From Epinephelus fuscoguttatus (lineage: Eukaryota > Chordata > Actinopteri > Perciformes > Serranidae): 64,000 nt of DNA. Below are positions 44,200-64,000 of this stretch, piece after piece. A program made the position numbers and the translations under genes. How positions within the stretch are numbered: the first letter of the stretch is position 1; each line of letters opens with the position of its first letter. The stretch is taken from assembly GCF_011397635.1 (NCBI RefSeq), contig NC_064769.1:19485207-19549206 (forward strand), written 5' to 3'. The notes below the pieces were generated by a model that was not told the origin of the DNA, did no database searches, and was given only the letters and a program-made list of their open reading frames with translations.

Positions 44200-44543
44200 T
44201 TTTCCTTTGCGCATGTGCCGTAGCCGGTCGTCAACGTATCCTATTGAATTTAATAACGATGAGAGTAGACGATTGCTAGTCTTCCGCAGGTGAGAAGCGG
44301 ACAGGGGATGCTCTATTTGACAACCGGCATCCAGATATACCACTAGATTTCAAACACTGCCTCCGAGCCACATATTTGCAGTCAGAAGGGGGAATAAGTG
44401 CAAAGCGGCTGGGCTCTTCTTTTTGTGGAGACAAGGGATACTAGAGCAACGTCCTGCAGGATAAGGGCGCGCCTAAACTACCAGATTCATGTGTTGTGAT
44501 TGATTACCCCCGTGCTTACGAAAATCTTGCATAGATTTAGGAG
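44200..44543 (+). promoter_or_regulatory. coro1c: probable coro1c promoter and non-coding first exon
   Basis: CpG content rises here relative to the flanks (44210-44760). A strong donor, TTTAGGAG|GTAAGA at 44544, could end a non-coding first exon that splices to the acceptor at 49470, just before the coronin start codon, across a 4.9-kb intron. The transcription start is not determined. Another donor downstream, near 45945, cannot be excluded. Confidence 0.35.
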
Positions 44544-44699
44544 GTAAGAAAACCTGAAAAGTGTCTTTGCGTTGTGCATTTTGCATGTGATCTGTCGGTC
44601 GGGGCTGTGCAGCATCCATTTCGCTCGCTGGATGGGTTTGAGAATGGGAGCAGCCAAAAACCTTGGGTGGAAATATCTGCACTTGCGTCAGCTGGCGGC

Positions 44700-46560
44700 G
44701 GTCCACCGCAGCTAGCGGCTAGCAGCTAGGCTAAGCGGCTATGCTAGCTAGCTAACTGGTGAGCGGTTCGGGTGCAGAGCACACTGGCAGGCTGGTGGAG
44801 CAGCTATAAAATAATGTCACATTGTACTCTGAATGGACAACTCTTTATGGACATAATGTATAAGTTACATAGCTACTTGTCTGATATATTAAATAAACAG
44901 CACTATCTTCAGTTTGCCTCCTTGTTGCGGTGTAACGTTCCTGAGTATCAACGGCTGTTCAGACGGGACCAGCCCCGGCACAGCTGCCGAGCTGCTGGGG
45001 CAGTGCGGCGGAACACGGTCCACGATTATTCTTGTCACATTTAACGTTAAACTTCTTTATACTTAAACTATTTTTAACGAATATACACGCTTGAATAGAG
45101 CACACGCTTTTGCCTCGATTCTATGCGATAGTCACATCTGGAGCGTACTCACCAAAATACAAATCTGCATACCCGATCCACCCCCTTGTTCCAGGGACGG
45201 TTAGGTTAGCAAGGATAGCTAGCTTAAGTTATATCTAGCTAAAGCCTTCCCACAGCGGTAACAACTTGGTTCAAATTAGTGCATTTTTAATTTAAAATCA
45301 CAGCTGAGTCTCAGTATTATGCTTATATGTTAGTTTACAGCTGCTTGTCTTAATGGGGAGGGGGCTACACGCCGAGCTTTGTGGTAACATCAGCTAACGT
45401 TAGCTAGCAACCATTGTTTAACGTTAGCACAGTGCAGCTGTTTCCACCTCCTTTGAGTGATGCTGCTTATTCAGCTTAATCAATAAAAAATGTAACAAGC
45501 ACTTATTAAAATAAGCTCAAGCTGAGGTGAAGTGATTGTGATTGCATCTTTGGTTGTGTCCACCCATGCAGCTATCCAGACAGACAGACACTGAAATATC
45601 ACACAGAGAGGCCAGACTCCTGCAGGGATGCTCACTATATTTATATTTATATCAGAGAAATTCTCCTGCAAAGATATCATAGCATCAGTCTGCAACAGCT
45701 GGAACAAGGCAGTCCACCATCATGATGCTCAGTAATGTGCTGCTGTACTGTAGTGTGGGCTGGGTGGTGGTGGTGGTGAGGTGGAGAGCAGGGAGCAGCA
45801 TGTTGTGATGTATGGCATCAACTGAAGCCTGCAGGCGCTGAAGCAGCTCATTTTGTCTGATGCATATTTGGAGTGAGGGTAGCTGCTCTTGAATGGAGCA
45901 CTAATATTGGCAGAGGGAACATGCTGTTCCGGTCAGCCGTAAACAGTAAGTCCTATGATGTCCAGATATTATGCAGCCCTGCAGCAGCATGATCACTGTT
46001 CACGGCTCTGTGAGGCATCGTGCTATGAATCAACTGCTCAGGGTGAGCGTTTGATTCATAAAAAAAGGTCATGTCTAGTAATCCACCTTGAGACTGTTTA
46101 TTTCTCTCATATCTCAATGTCAGATGAGAGCAGTTACAGATGAAAGTGCTTATTTTAGCTACTAATACTATAGAGGTATGCTGTGTGTATGTGTTGTGGG
46201 AGGAGGATGCTGTCATGAACTGAACTGAGACTGTAAGAAAGTGGCTTCCTGTTTATGCAAAGAGATGTCTTGTGATGTGTCCTCACATAGGACTGTAGAA
46301 TTTGGCTGTTATGTGGATTGAAGTGATATGGTTAGTGCCTATTTATACACTGATTTACACTTAATTTGTATTATGCACTTTTATTTAGATTTATAAATTG
46401 AAAGTTTTACAATTACCCTACTTATATGATTCCATAATATTCATGTAAGAATAAAAAAAGATGTAGTGTCATCAATTACAGTCAGTGCACACCCTGCTCT
46501 GAGACAAGATCTAATCAGGCTAAATAACTGAAAACGTCTGCGTGGTTGAATAATAGGTTT
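44700..46560. other. proposed coro1c intron 1, first part
   Basis: Contains clusters of GCTAGC/GTTAGC motifs (44710-44760, 45390-45430) typical of fish promoter-proximal DNA, and a short GGT repeat (about 45765). No coding exon recognised. Confidence 0.3.
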
Positions 46561-46567
46561 GAGGGAT

Positions 46568-47522
46568 TTAAAGGTCCAGTGTGTAGGATTTAGGGGGCTA
46601 TATTGGCAGGAATGGAATATAATATGTATGATTTCCTTATCGTATAATTACCCGGAAATAAGAACGGTCACGTTTTTTGTTACCTTAGAATGAGCTGTTT
46701 ATATCTACATAGCGAGCGGGTCCTCGTCCACAGAGATCACCATGTTTCACCGCCATGTCTCTACAGTAGCCTAGAACGGACATACCACTGGCTCTAGATA
46801 GAGCCATTTGCATTTTTTTGTTTTGGCCACTAAAGTTAGCCCCTCTGCAACAAGCTGAAAAGCAAAGTGATTTTTAAGACGATTTCAGTTTTCAGGGTTG
46901 GGTTTTTTTTTTTGTTTTTTTTTTTGTTTGTTTTTTTTCAGATATGAAATAAAAGTGTGCATTATGCTACTGTGTTTAACTCCAGTACTTAAGATATAAA
47001 AATTAAAATATTAAAATAAAATATATATCGTCACTGTGATGAGACTGTAAGTGGGAAAATATAACTACTAGCTATATATTCATCAGTAGAATAACACAAC
47101 AATAGAATTAGAGTAAACATAATAAATGTGTATTGTATGTTGAATTAATATGTACATTCAAGAGTTGATAATTTGATTCCCAGTAAAAACCTCCTGAACG
47201 TCTGGATCTTAAGTTATCAGAGAAAAAAGGTGAGCATACATTAGCAGGTGCTGGGTTAATGGACCTTCTGCAACTAACCGAACAACATCAGAGAAACACT
47301 GACATGTGAAACGTGAAACTGCTTTATTTTATGTTCTTGCCGGTTTTAATGACCTGGTCTGTTTGTTTTGGAGAGGAAGTGACCTCTGTAGATAATTCGT
47401 CTCCCAGTAAAAATCTCCTCAATAACAAATACTGAAGGAATTCTAGCCAGGAGAGAACTTTCAGCTGGTTGCAATCTGCAATCCTCACCACTAGATGGCA
47501 CTAAATCCTTCACACTACTCCT
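46568..47522. mobile_element. TTAA-ended DNA transposon, copy B
   Basis: Starts TTAAAGGTCCAGTGTGTAGG (46568-46587) and follows copy A (11321-13100) through 'gaatgagctgttt', 'cactggctctagat', 'ctggatcttaagttatcag' and 'ccactagatggcactaaatcc'. The right terminus is decayed near 47522, so the inverted end is only partly preserved. It lacks the hAT and LINE-1 insertions of copy A. It lies within the proposed coro1c intron 1. Confidence 0.7.
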
Positions 47523-57708
<10,186 letters not shown>

Positions 57709-58351
57709 GACGCGACCCCATTCCCGGGACGGTACGTCATTTTTTGGAGAGGAATCGCATGGACGGGGAGGGGTCAGCCACGGCCAAATTCTCAAAGATT
57801 CGGCTTCATTGAGCTTGGCGTCGTCCCTGCGATGAGACCAAGCCCTACATTCCAAGATGAACTTTATTTTTTCCTCATCAAGTCTCCAGTTTCACACTTC
57901 GCCCCAACACACACAGAGAAAAAGGAGAAACTCTCGCAGCTCATGTACACAATTGAAGAAAAGACATTTTTGTTGAAGGAAAAAGTCTTAATTTTTTTTT
58001 TGTTTTTCAAATTGTGGTAAAACATTCTTATGTGAAGTTTGTACTTACTACTCAAAAACTGTATGTAGCATCAGTATTTCCATTGTTATTTTTTGTGTTG
58101 CCAAATATAAATCGTGTGCGGCTTCATGCACTGCTTTTACATTTATTTTCTCTCCTGTTGTACATTCCAGTCACAACCTGCTAGATTGATTTAGTCAAGC
58201 TGGAATTTTTTTAAAGACAATAGCTGTTGAACTTTTTTCCTCCCACCAGTTTGCTCATTGAAAACCATCAGGTTTATGAATGTGGAAGAATTCCTTCTAA
58301 AACGTTTTGTTCCTGTTCTTCTGGGCTTGAAATTTACCATTGGGTTTTATT

Positions 58352-58372
58352 GGGGATGGGGGGTGGGGGGGG
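58352..58372 (+). repeat. G-quadruplex-like tract in the coro1c 3' UTR
   Basis: GGGG-A-T-GGGGGG-T-GGGGGGGG pattern: three long G runs that can supply four G3 tracts with very short loops, on the sense strand of the mRNA. Confidence 0.6.
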
Positions 58373-58535
58373 TTGCATCTCTCTGGTGTAAATGTTGTGC
58401 AAATGTAGTGGTGCCTCTTGTCACTGTTAAGGGTCAAATTAAAGTCGCCCTCTCCAGTGCATATTTGGTGTTGGGAAGGGACCACTCACCCAGCTTGTGT
58501 TTCACTGAACCCCTGACAAACAGTTCTGTGCACAT

Positions 58536-58541
58536 AATAAA
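58536..58541 (+). terminator. coro1c: poly(A) signal of coro1c
   Basis: Canonical AATAAA about 830 bases after the coro1c stop codon, followed by a T/GT-rich stretch (tgttttctgttcttttcttt), which is the usual downstream element. Confidence 0.7.
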
Positions 58542-58556
58542 GATTTTACACATGAA

Positions 58557-60440
58557 AACCTGTTTTCTGTTCTTTTCTTTATATTCTTTTGGCTTCTGTC
58601 TAACTCTGTCCCTGCACGTTGAGTTTAGAGCCCCGCTAATATATCATGTAAATTACAAATACAAAGCATACTGAACAGTATTGATAAGGGTAGTTATGTA
58701 TGGATAAAGAAGGTACTTGTAGGTCAGCTCAAACATTAAAGCACTTAGTCTAGAGCTGCAACTAACCAGTGTTTTCATTAAGTTTGGTATTTTTTCTCAT
58801 CTTTTTGTGTGTAAGTGAAAAATTGGAGCAGCACGTTTTTTAACTGGTCTAGTGCTTAACAAGTGTGTTGTAGACAGGAGCAACAAAACGTGACCACTAG
58901 GGCATATTCACATCGCCAATTTACATCCACTGAAAGGCCTTGTTGTTCTCATTGACATGTTCAAGTTATCATTTTAAGTGTCTGACAACATTATGGAAAG
59001 AATCACTACAGAGATAGTATCATAGTCATAGTATAGATAGAAAAAAAGTCATAGTATAGGATGTTGTCCAAAACCATGAAAAAAAGTCATAGTATAGGAT
59101 GTCGTCCAAAACCATGAAAAAAAGTCATAGTATAGGATGTTGTCCAAAACCATGAAAAAAAGTCATAGGATGTCGTCCAAAATCATGAAAAAAAGTCATA
59201 GTATAGTATGTCGTCCAAAACCATGAAAAAAAGTCATAGTATAGTATGTCGTCCAAAATCGATGAAAAAAAGTCATAGTATAGTATGTCGTCCAAAACCA
59301 TGAAAAAAGTCGTAGTATAGTATGTCGTCCAAAATCAGGTAAGTACCGAGGGTACCAACAGTTTTCTTGATTATTCAGCTTATCTATGAATAAAAAACAT
59401 CAGAAAATAGTGACAAATACCTGTAACAGTTTTCCAGAGCAACAGATTACAGGACCAGAGTCCAAAGATATTCAGTGTACTATCATAGAATACAAACAAA
59501 ACCAATAAATATTCACAATAAAGAAGCTTGCACCAGTTAATTTAAAAAAGTCATCGTATAGTATGTCGTCCAGTCTCTATATACAGACTCTACATTAACT
59601 GAATGTAGAGTCTGTACGCAAACAAAGCTTTTAAAATTACTTAAACAGGTTGTAATCAAAAATGTTGCTTATTAATTTTCTCTTAATGAGCTAATCAACT
59701 AATGGCTTCAGTTCGAACACAACTTGATTCACACCCTCCATCAAAGCCTGCAAACCTCTCAGTTGGCTGTTACTTAATGTCTCGCCTGACGATGGAGCTA
59801 AAGAGGACATTAAAATATTGACTGGATAACACTGGCTCCTCTGCTGTGCCACATATACTCCTTTCAATTTCATTCCTTAAAATGAAATATAGGATCATGT
59901 TTCCTTGGTTGAACTGCTAATAACTCAATGATCTCTTAGCAGCATCTGGTTCAAACTTGAGAACTTCATTGTGTTATGCTCAAAACACTAAAAACAAAGA
60001 CTATTTTCATGTCACTTTTTGTAGGCCTAACTGTTTTGTTTTTTTTTTTTACAACCACATCTCAGTGTGACTCATCAGTACAGGAAGTGACAGTTATGAT
60101 TTCCACACTAGAAGAACATTTCGTTTCCTCACAGGGTACAAAGTGTTAGTCCAAGGTTTGTATTTTAGTCTGTTGTTGCACATCACTGTTTAAAGCCAGG
60201 ATGCCAAGCCGAAGCATTTTAAATCCATTCATTACATGGACTTTCTGATTTTCAGTGCATTTTATTTCTGCATGTATTACACTGTGACACACATAATGTC
60301 GTCCTCGTGTAGCTGATCTGTCACTGTGGTCCCCTGTTTTTTTTTTACCCACATGACTTGATGGCTGTAATCTCAGACAGAAGTGTGATCAGAAGTTGAC
60401 ATTCGAGAGACATCTTTACAGAAGTGAGCACTTCCTGCCG
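58557..60440. other. coro1c-selplg intergenic region
   Basis: Apart from the minisatellite, AT-rich non-coding DNA with no recognised gene. A 19-base inverted repeat (TACAGACTCTACATTAA-like) lies at about 59582-59615. Confidence 0.45.
59018..59335. repeat. 38-bp minisatellite, about eight copies
   Basis: Unit AAAAAAAGTCATAGTATAGG followed by ATGTCGTCCAAAACCATG, 38 bases, with period checked from 59047 to 59085. Units differ by single substitutions (tt/tc, gg/gt, acc/atc), and one unit lacks nine bases (about 59160). A solitary further unit fragment lies at 59548-59573. The array has stops in all frames. Confidence 0.92.
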
Positions 60441-60445
60441 CTTCA

Positions 60446-60451
60446 TATAAA
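60446..60451 (+). promoter_or_regulatory. selplg: TATA box of selplg
   Basis: TATAAA about 75 bases upstream of a good splice donor (GAG|GTAAGA at 60522), giving a probable non-coding first exon of roughly 60475-60521. Strand and spacing fit the downstream PSGL-1 gene. Confidence 0.45.
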
Positions 60452-60757
60452 GTAGTATTGAGAACATCAGGACCTGTAGAGCAAACAGCACCTGAGCTCT
60501 CCTCAGCTTTCCATCAGTGAGGTAAGACACATCTTATAATAACCAATAATACATAGGAGATGTTAAAACATGGCAGCTTAGCCAATGTGGGGAAATAAAA
60601 AGAAGCTCGTAGTGGAGTTTACTTCCTTGTTGATGCAAACTAAAGCTGTGCGTTTCTAAGGAAGTGACTGTCTGTATCTGGCTTTTCTAGAAATGTTATA
60701 TAGAGTGTTTTTTTTTTTAAGTGTGTGTGTGTGAACATTTCCTGTTTCTTCTATCAG

Positions 60758-60868
60758 TCAGCAGTCAGCATGTCAGAGAGAATGTTCATCTCCCAGAGAG
60801 GCTGAAACAAACTAAACCTTTATGTGGTTTTAACCTCGTGTCCAGCCCTGTGCTTCACCAGCAGCAAG
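60758..60868 (+). other. selplg: probable non-coding exon 2 of selplg
   Basis: Bounded by a pyrimidine-rich acceptor (TTTCTTCTATCAG at 60745-60757) and a donor AAG|GTAAGA (60869). It contains a short upstream ORF, ATG at about 60770 to TGA, 11 codons, which could dampen translation of the main frame. The next acceptor is at 61381-61383, eight bases before the PSGL-1 ATG. Confidence 0.4.
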
Positions 60869-61391
60869 GTAAGACACTGACCGGTTTCTTTGTGGTCGGA
60901 CACATTTAAAATCTACGCTCTGGTTATATGTTTCTGCTTTGTGATCTGCTGTTTCCTCTTACGTAACGGTGTTAGATTAAGTTTACTACCTGCTCCCTAA
61001 GAATGTAATCTTCTGTGTGGATTCTCTTACAAAGGAGGGTGATTTATCAACATTATTTACTTCATGTTTTCTAACTTTAACATTTCAAAAGGTACACATT
61101 TGATTTTGAAATTTGTGCTGTAGTTTAAACAGATCTCATATTAAAGATAAGACATTAACTGTAGATTGTGTTTGTACAGACTGCTTTTAAGAACGTTTTC
61201 GACTTACTAAAAACGTGTTTTTTCCTGTGAGAATGTAGCAACGGGTGTGGAGAAGACTCATGACCGTGTCATCATAAGATGTCACTAGCAGACACATGAC
61301 ACTGTTTTTCCCTCCATGTGTGTCTTTTTACTACGACTTCTTGTATTGTAACCTGTAAATTTAAATAGTTTCTGTCATTTCAGAAGCAACA

Positions 61392-62816
61392 ATGAGGCTA
61401 CTAAGCATGAAGACGTCTCTGGCTCTACTGTGGGGGATTTCTGTTTTGCTTTCAATGGAGTCCATGAGTGCTTCGATCCCAGGGACCAGAAACATTACAT
61501 CAACCCCTGAACCAGAGGAGACAACCAAGGAGATGATCAGTGCACCTCACACTGACACTCACACACCTGTGGAGGTTAGTGTTGCTGCACCAGCAGAGAC
61601 CACTGCGTCACCCAGAGTGGCAGAGGCAAACATCACTCACAGAAGTGACAGCACAAACAGCGCCTCTGGTTTGGTTGCCATGAACACTGTGGCAGCAGTG
61701 ACAAGCAGCTCAGGTCCACCATTGCCTCATACCACTGCAGCAGTGACCACAGCTGCAGGTGCAACACATCCTTCCCACATAGAGACAGCGAACCCTACAG
61801 TGAATCAGATACATCAGCAATCACCCACCACTGTTGCTGCAACAGCTCGTGTAGCAGCTTCAGCAACAGTGGCCGTGTCTTCGCCGCAGCACACGCTCAC
61901 CACTGAGCCCGAAGTCACATCCAAGTTACCTCCCCCCACCTCTCCTGCTAATTCTACTCTGACTCCAGTCTTCATCCAGACCCTCAGCAATCCCTCAGCC
62001 TCTACTACAACCATAATGACCCCTAACCCCACCTCTGAGACAGCACCAGTGTTCGACTCCACAAAAAGTGAGACATCCACTAACAGCACCGACCTTTTGA
62101 CTACACGGCCCGTTTCTGTGACGAGAACCCCCATCTCCACATCAGCTGTTTCAGCAGAGTCGAGCACTACCCCTCAGTCTCACCCCACCTCATTCTTACC
62201 GAACTCCACCAGCAGTGCTTCTACACCCACTGTTTCCACCACCAGTGTTTCCAGCACCAGTGTCTTCCGCACTAATGACTCAAACCCCAATGTCACCGCC
62301 ACTGATGTCTTCACCACCGATGACTCAAACGCCACTGTCTCCACCACTGATGTTCCCACCATCAATGCCTCCACCAGTCCTGCAGGAATCTTGATCCCTC
62401 ATGTGACCAAGAGGTTGCCAGTCCCAACCACCAAACCAGCTCCGGCAACCACAGCAGCACCTCATGAAGTCTCAAAGAGCACCGAGGCCCAACCCTGCTC
62501 CCACCGAGGCTTAGTGAAGCAATGCCTCATCGCCGTTTCCTCCCTGGCTGCGCTGGCCACCATCTTCATGGTGACTACCATCATCCTCTGCGCTAAGCTG
62601 TCAACAAGGAAGTACAAGGTCAGGAAACCTCAGCCGGCCACGGAGATGATGTGTATCTCGGCCCTGCTGCCCGAGAGGACTCACACCTACACGAGACAAC
62701 GCAATCCAGTCAGTAACGGAGTCCTGGTGATCCACGGTGGTGCAGACAGTGACGAGGACATAGGAGATAACCTCACCCTCAGCAGCTTTCTTCCAGAGAA
62801 TGACCGCTTTGTTTAA
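61392..62816 (+). CDS. selplg: P-selectin glycoprotein ligand 1 (PSGL-1, CD162)-like mucin
   Basis: Single-pass leukocyte mucin, 474 aa, whole coding region in one exon as in mammalian SELPLG; an acceptor lies directly before the start. Signal peptide about 1-27. Residues 28-365 are a Ser/Thr/Pro/Ala-rich mucin domain with about nine N-glycosylation sequons and short Thr-rich repeats (about 290-335, e.g. TTDDSNATVSTTDVPTINAS). Cys378 opens the membrane segment (CLIAVSSLAALATIFMVTTI, 378-400), at the position used for disulphide dimerisation in human; another Cys is at 369. The cytoplasmic tail has the PSGL-1 signatures TEMMCISALLPE and DNLTLSSFLPE. The ectodomain lacks any tyrosine, so the sulphotyrosine P-selectin site of mammals is absent. 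Position next to coro1c matches human SELPLG. Identity rests on tail, architecture and synteny. Confidence 0.9.
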   Translation: MRLLSMKTSLALLWGISVLLSMESMSASIPGTRNITSTPEPEETTKEMISAPHTDTHTPVEVSVAAPAETTASPRVAEANITHRSDSTNSASGLVAMNTVAAVTSSSGPPLPHTTAAVTTAAGATHPSHIETANPTVNQIHQQSPTTVAATARVAASATVAVSSPQHTLTTEPEVTSKLPPPTSPANSTLTPVFIQTLSNPSASTTTIMTPNPTSETAPVFDSTKSETSTNSTDLLTTRPVSVTRTPISTSAVSAESSTTPQSHPTSFLPNSTSSASTPTVSTTSVSSTSVFRTNDSNPNVTATDVFTTDDSNATVSTTDVPTINASTSPAGILIPHVTKRLPVPTTKPAPATTAAPHEVSKSTEAQPCSHRGLVKQCLIAVSSLAALATIFMVTTIILCAKLSTRKYKVRKPQPATEMMCISALLPERTHTYTRQRNPVSNGVLVIHGGADSDEDIGDNLTLSSFLPENDRFV

Positions 62817-63925
62817 ACGGAAATATGATTATTGTCGTCATCAGACCTCTGATAAGACTGATTTGTCTGATGTCAGTGACGCAGAAAGAGTTGCTGTTTG
62901 GATACACTCATGCTTCCCCTTTGATGTTGGTGGTTAGGCATCGCTGCACGCCCTATTCCTCTGGAGGAAGAGATACAAAACCAACAAACACACACACACA
63001 GAAAAGTTGTTACGTTTTCATGTTCAGGTACCATTAACCCCATGTGGCGTTCTGTGACGTCAGGCCATCAGGTGCGTATTTACAGGCAAGACTTCAGACT
63101 TTTTGCATAATTTCACACTCGCCCTCCACTAGAAACTTTAAGTTAGGATGAGGAGAGAGATCAAAGATTTTTTTTCTTAACATCCTGAACTGAGCACCGA
63201 TGGTACTTCACTTAGCGACGGGAGACAGGAAGGCTTGTTTTGTCAGGGGATCACTGTTCTTCACAGACACTGTTCAGTTTACAGATGCTATTCTGGCTGC
63301 ACTGAGGCTTCATTGTGTAAACGCTGTAATATGATTAATGGTAAATAGTATGTGGCTCTGTTTATGTGCACGTAGAGATGCAGCTTCTGTATTGTGATAA
63401 TTTATTTAACTAATGTCCTTTTTAACGGCTTGGTAATGCTTTATTTTACAGGTCTGGTATTGCAATTATGCGCAAGAACTATGTAATTTGGTACAGCGTT
63501 TCAGGGAAATAGAGACAAAGTACAGCGAATATTAGTTTAGTTAGTTGTGTATATCCTTGAAAATACCACTCATTTTAAAGCCAAGAAGATTTATTCAAAA
63601 AAGAGTAGCTTAACATTTAATAAGAACTGATTACTGATAGTTTACCGGTTGAACACATTCTGTATTTTTGCCCATAATTACCGCCGCCACCTTCAAGACT
63701 TCAGACCTATAAAATGAGGGGTTATCAAAGATTTGGCTGTAGATAAAGTTTGTGCTGAAAATGTTCTACATAAGAGCTGAAGTGAAAAACAAAGATGAGA
63801 GGAACAAAAAAGTGAAACCATGTATCGCAAAATGGCTCTGGGTTTTTTTCTAGGTGAAAAAAGGTGTTCCATTATGTGCCTCTGAATTGTAAACAGTCAT
63901 AATAAAACTGAGCACTCTGTGGACT
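62817..63925 (+). other. selplg: selplg 3' UTR
   Basis: Runs from the TAA at 62814-62816 to just past AATAAA at 63901. It is unique, non-repetitive sequence, apart from a short CACACA tract near 62990. Confidence 0.6.
63901..63906 (+). terminator. selplg: poly(A) signal of selplg
   Basis: AATAAA about 1.08 kb after the selplg stop codon, the last strong signal before the window ends. Confidence 0.6.
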
Positions 63926-64000
63926 AAGTCAGTTCCCTTATTTATGACTGGCTGTATAAAAGGCTTTTCTTCTGCCCTGGACTGGATTTCATACTCACTT

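Larger units (their letters stand above)
57709..58556 (+). other. coro1c: coro1c 3' UTR
   Basis: Runs from the TAA at 57706-57708 to just past AATAAA at 58536-58541. It contains the G-run at 58352-58372. No repeats recognised. Confidence 0.65.

Noticed and set aside
61814-62167. 117-codon minus-strand ORF opposite selplg
   Set aside because: Shadow of the Thr/Ser/Pro-rich mucin coding strand (Val/Glu/Gly-rich translation).

Overview
This 64-kb window is vertebrate nuclear DNA, almost certainly from a ray-finned (teleost) fish. Genes have many short exons with GT/AG introns. The DNA between exons is AT-rich and full of fish-type transposon debris: hAT-like, PIF/Harbinger-like and TTAA-ended elements, tRNA-derived SINEs, truncated LINEs and minisatellites. 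There are no prokaryotic features. Species cannot be fixed from the sequence.

Five protein-coding genes are visible, all on the + strand: (1) an SVOP-family 12-TM transporter, 16 coding exons, 542 aa (2329-8111); (2) the cofilin phosphatase slingshot 1, 15 coding exons, 880 aa (10629-30270), with a long 3' UTR to about 35 kb and a candidate second promoter/first exon at about 16.3-16.74 kb; (3) an unrecognised, proline-motif-containing 844-aa protein encoded mostly in one exon (39615-42149), with a possible short upstream coding exon at 36347-36412; (4) coronin 1C, 10 coding exons, 474 aa (49473-57708); (5) the leukocyte mucin PSGL-1 (selplg), with an intron-free 474-aa coding region (61392-62816) behind two probable non-coding exons and a TATA box.

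The order SVOP > SSH1 > CORO1C > SELPLG, all in one orientation, matches the mammalian block on human 12q24.11. This supports the names as orthologues. DAO, which lies between SSH1 and SVOP in human, is not seen here, and the 844-aa gene has no counterpart that I know of in the human interval. ssh1 and coro1c products both act on actin filaments (cofilin reactivation; Arp2/3 and cofilin modulation), and PSGL-1 is a leukocyte adhesion mucin. I see no operon-like coupling, only conserved synteny.

Layout: 0-2.3 kb repeats and the svop 5' flank; 2.3-8.6 kb svop; 8.8-9.7 kb a Harbinger-like element; 10.2-35.0 kb ssh1 with nested transposons in its introns and 3' UTR; 35.2-36.1 kb repeats; 36.3-42.3 kb the 844-aa gene, whose putative intron holds a decayed minisatellite; 42.3-44.2 kb repeat fragments and a G-rich tract; 44.2-58.5 kb coro1c; 59.0-59.3 kb a 38-bp minisatellite; 60.4-63.9 kb selplg. 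The most unusual points are the Tyr-free PSGL-1 ectodomain, the phase-compatible alternative ssh1 first exon, a duplicated perfect hairpin in ssh1 intron 2, a transposon copy whose paralogue preserves the empty insertion site, and the orphan 844-aa gene.
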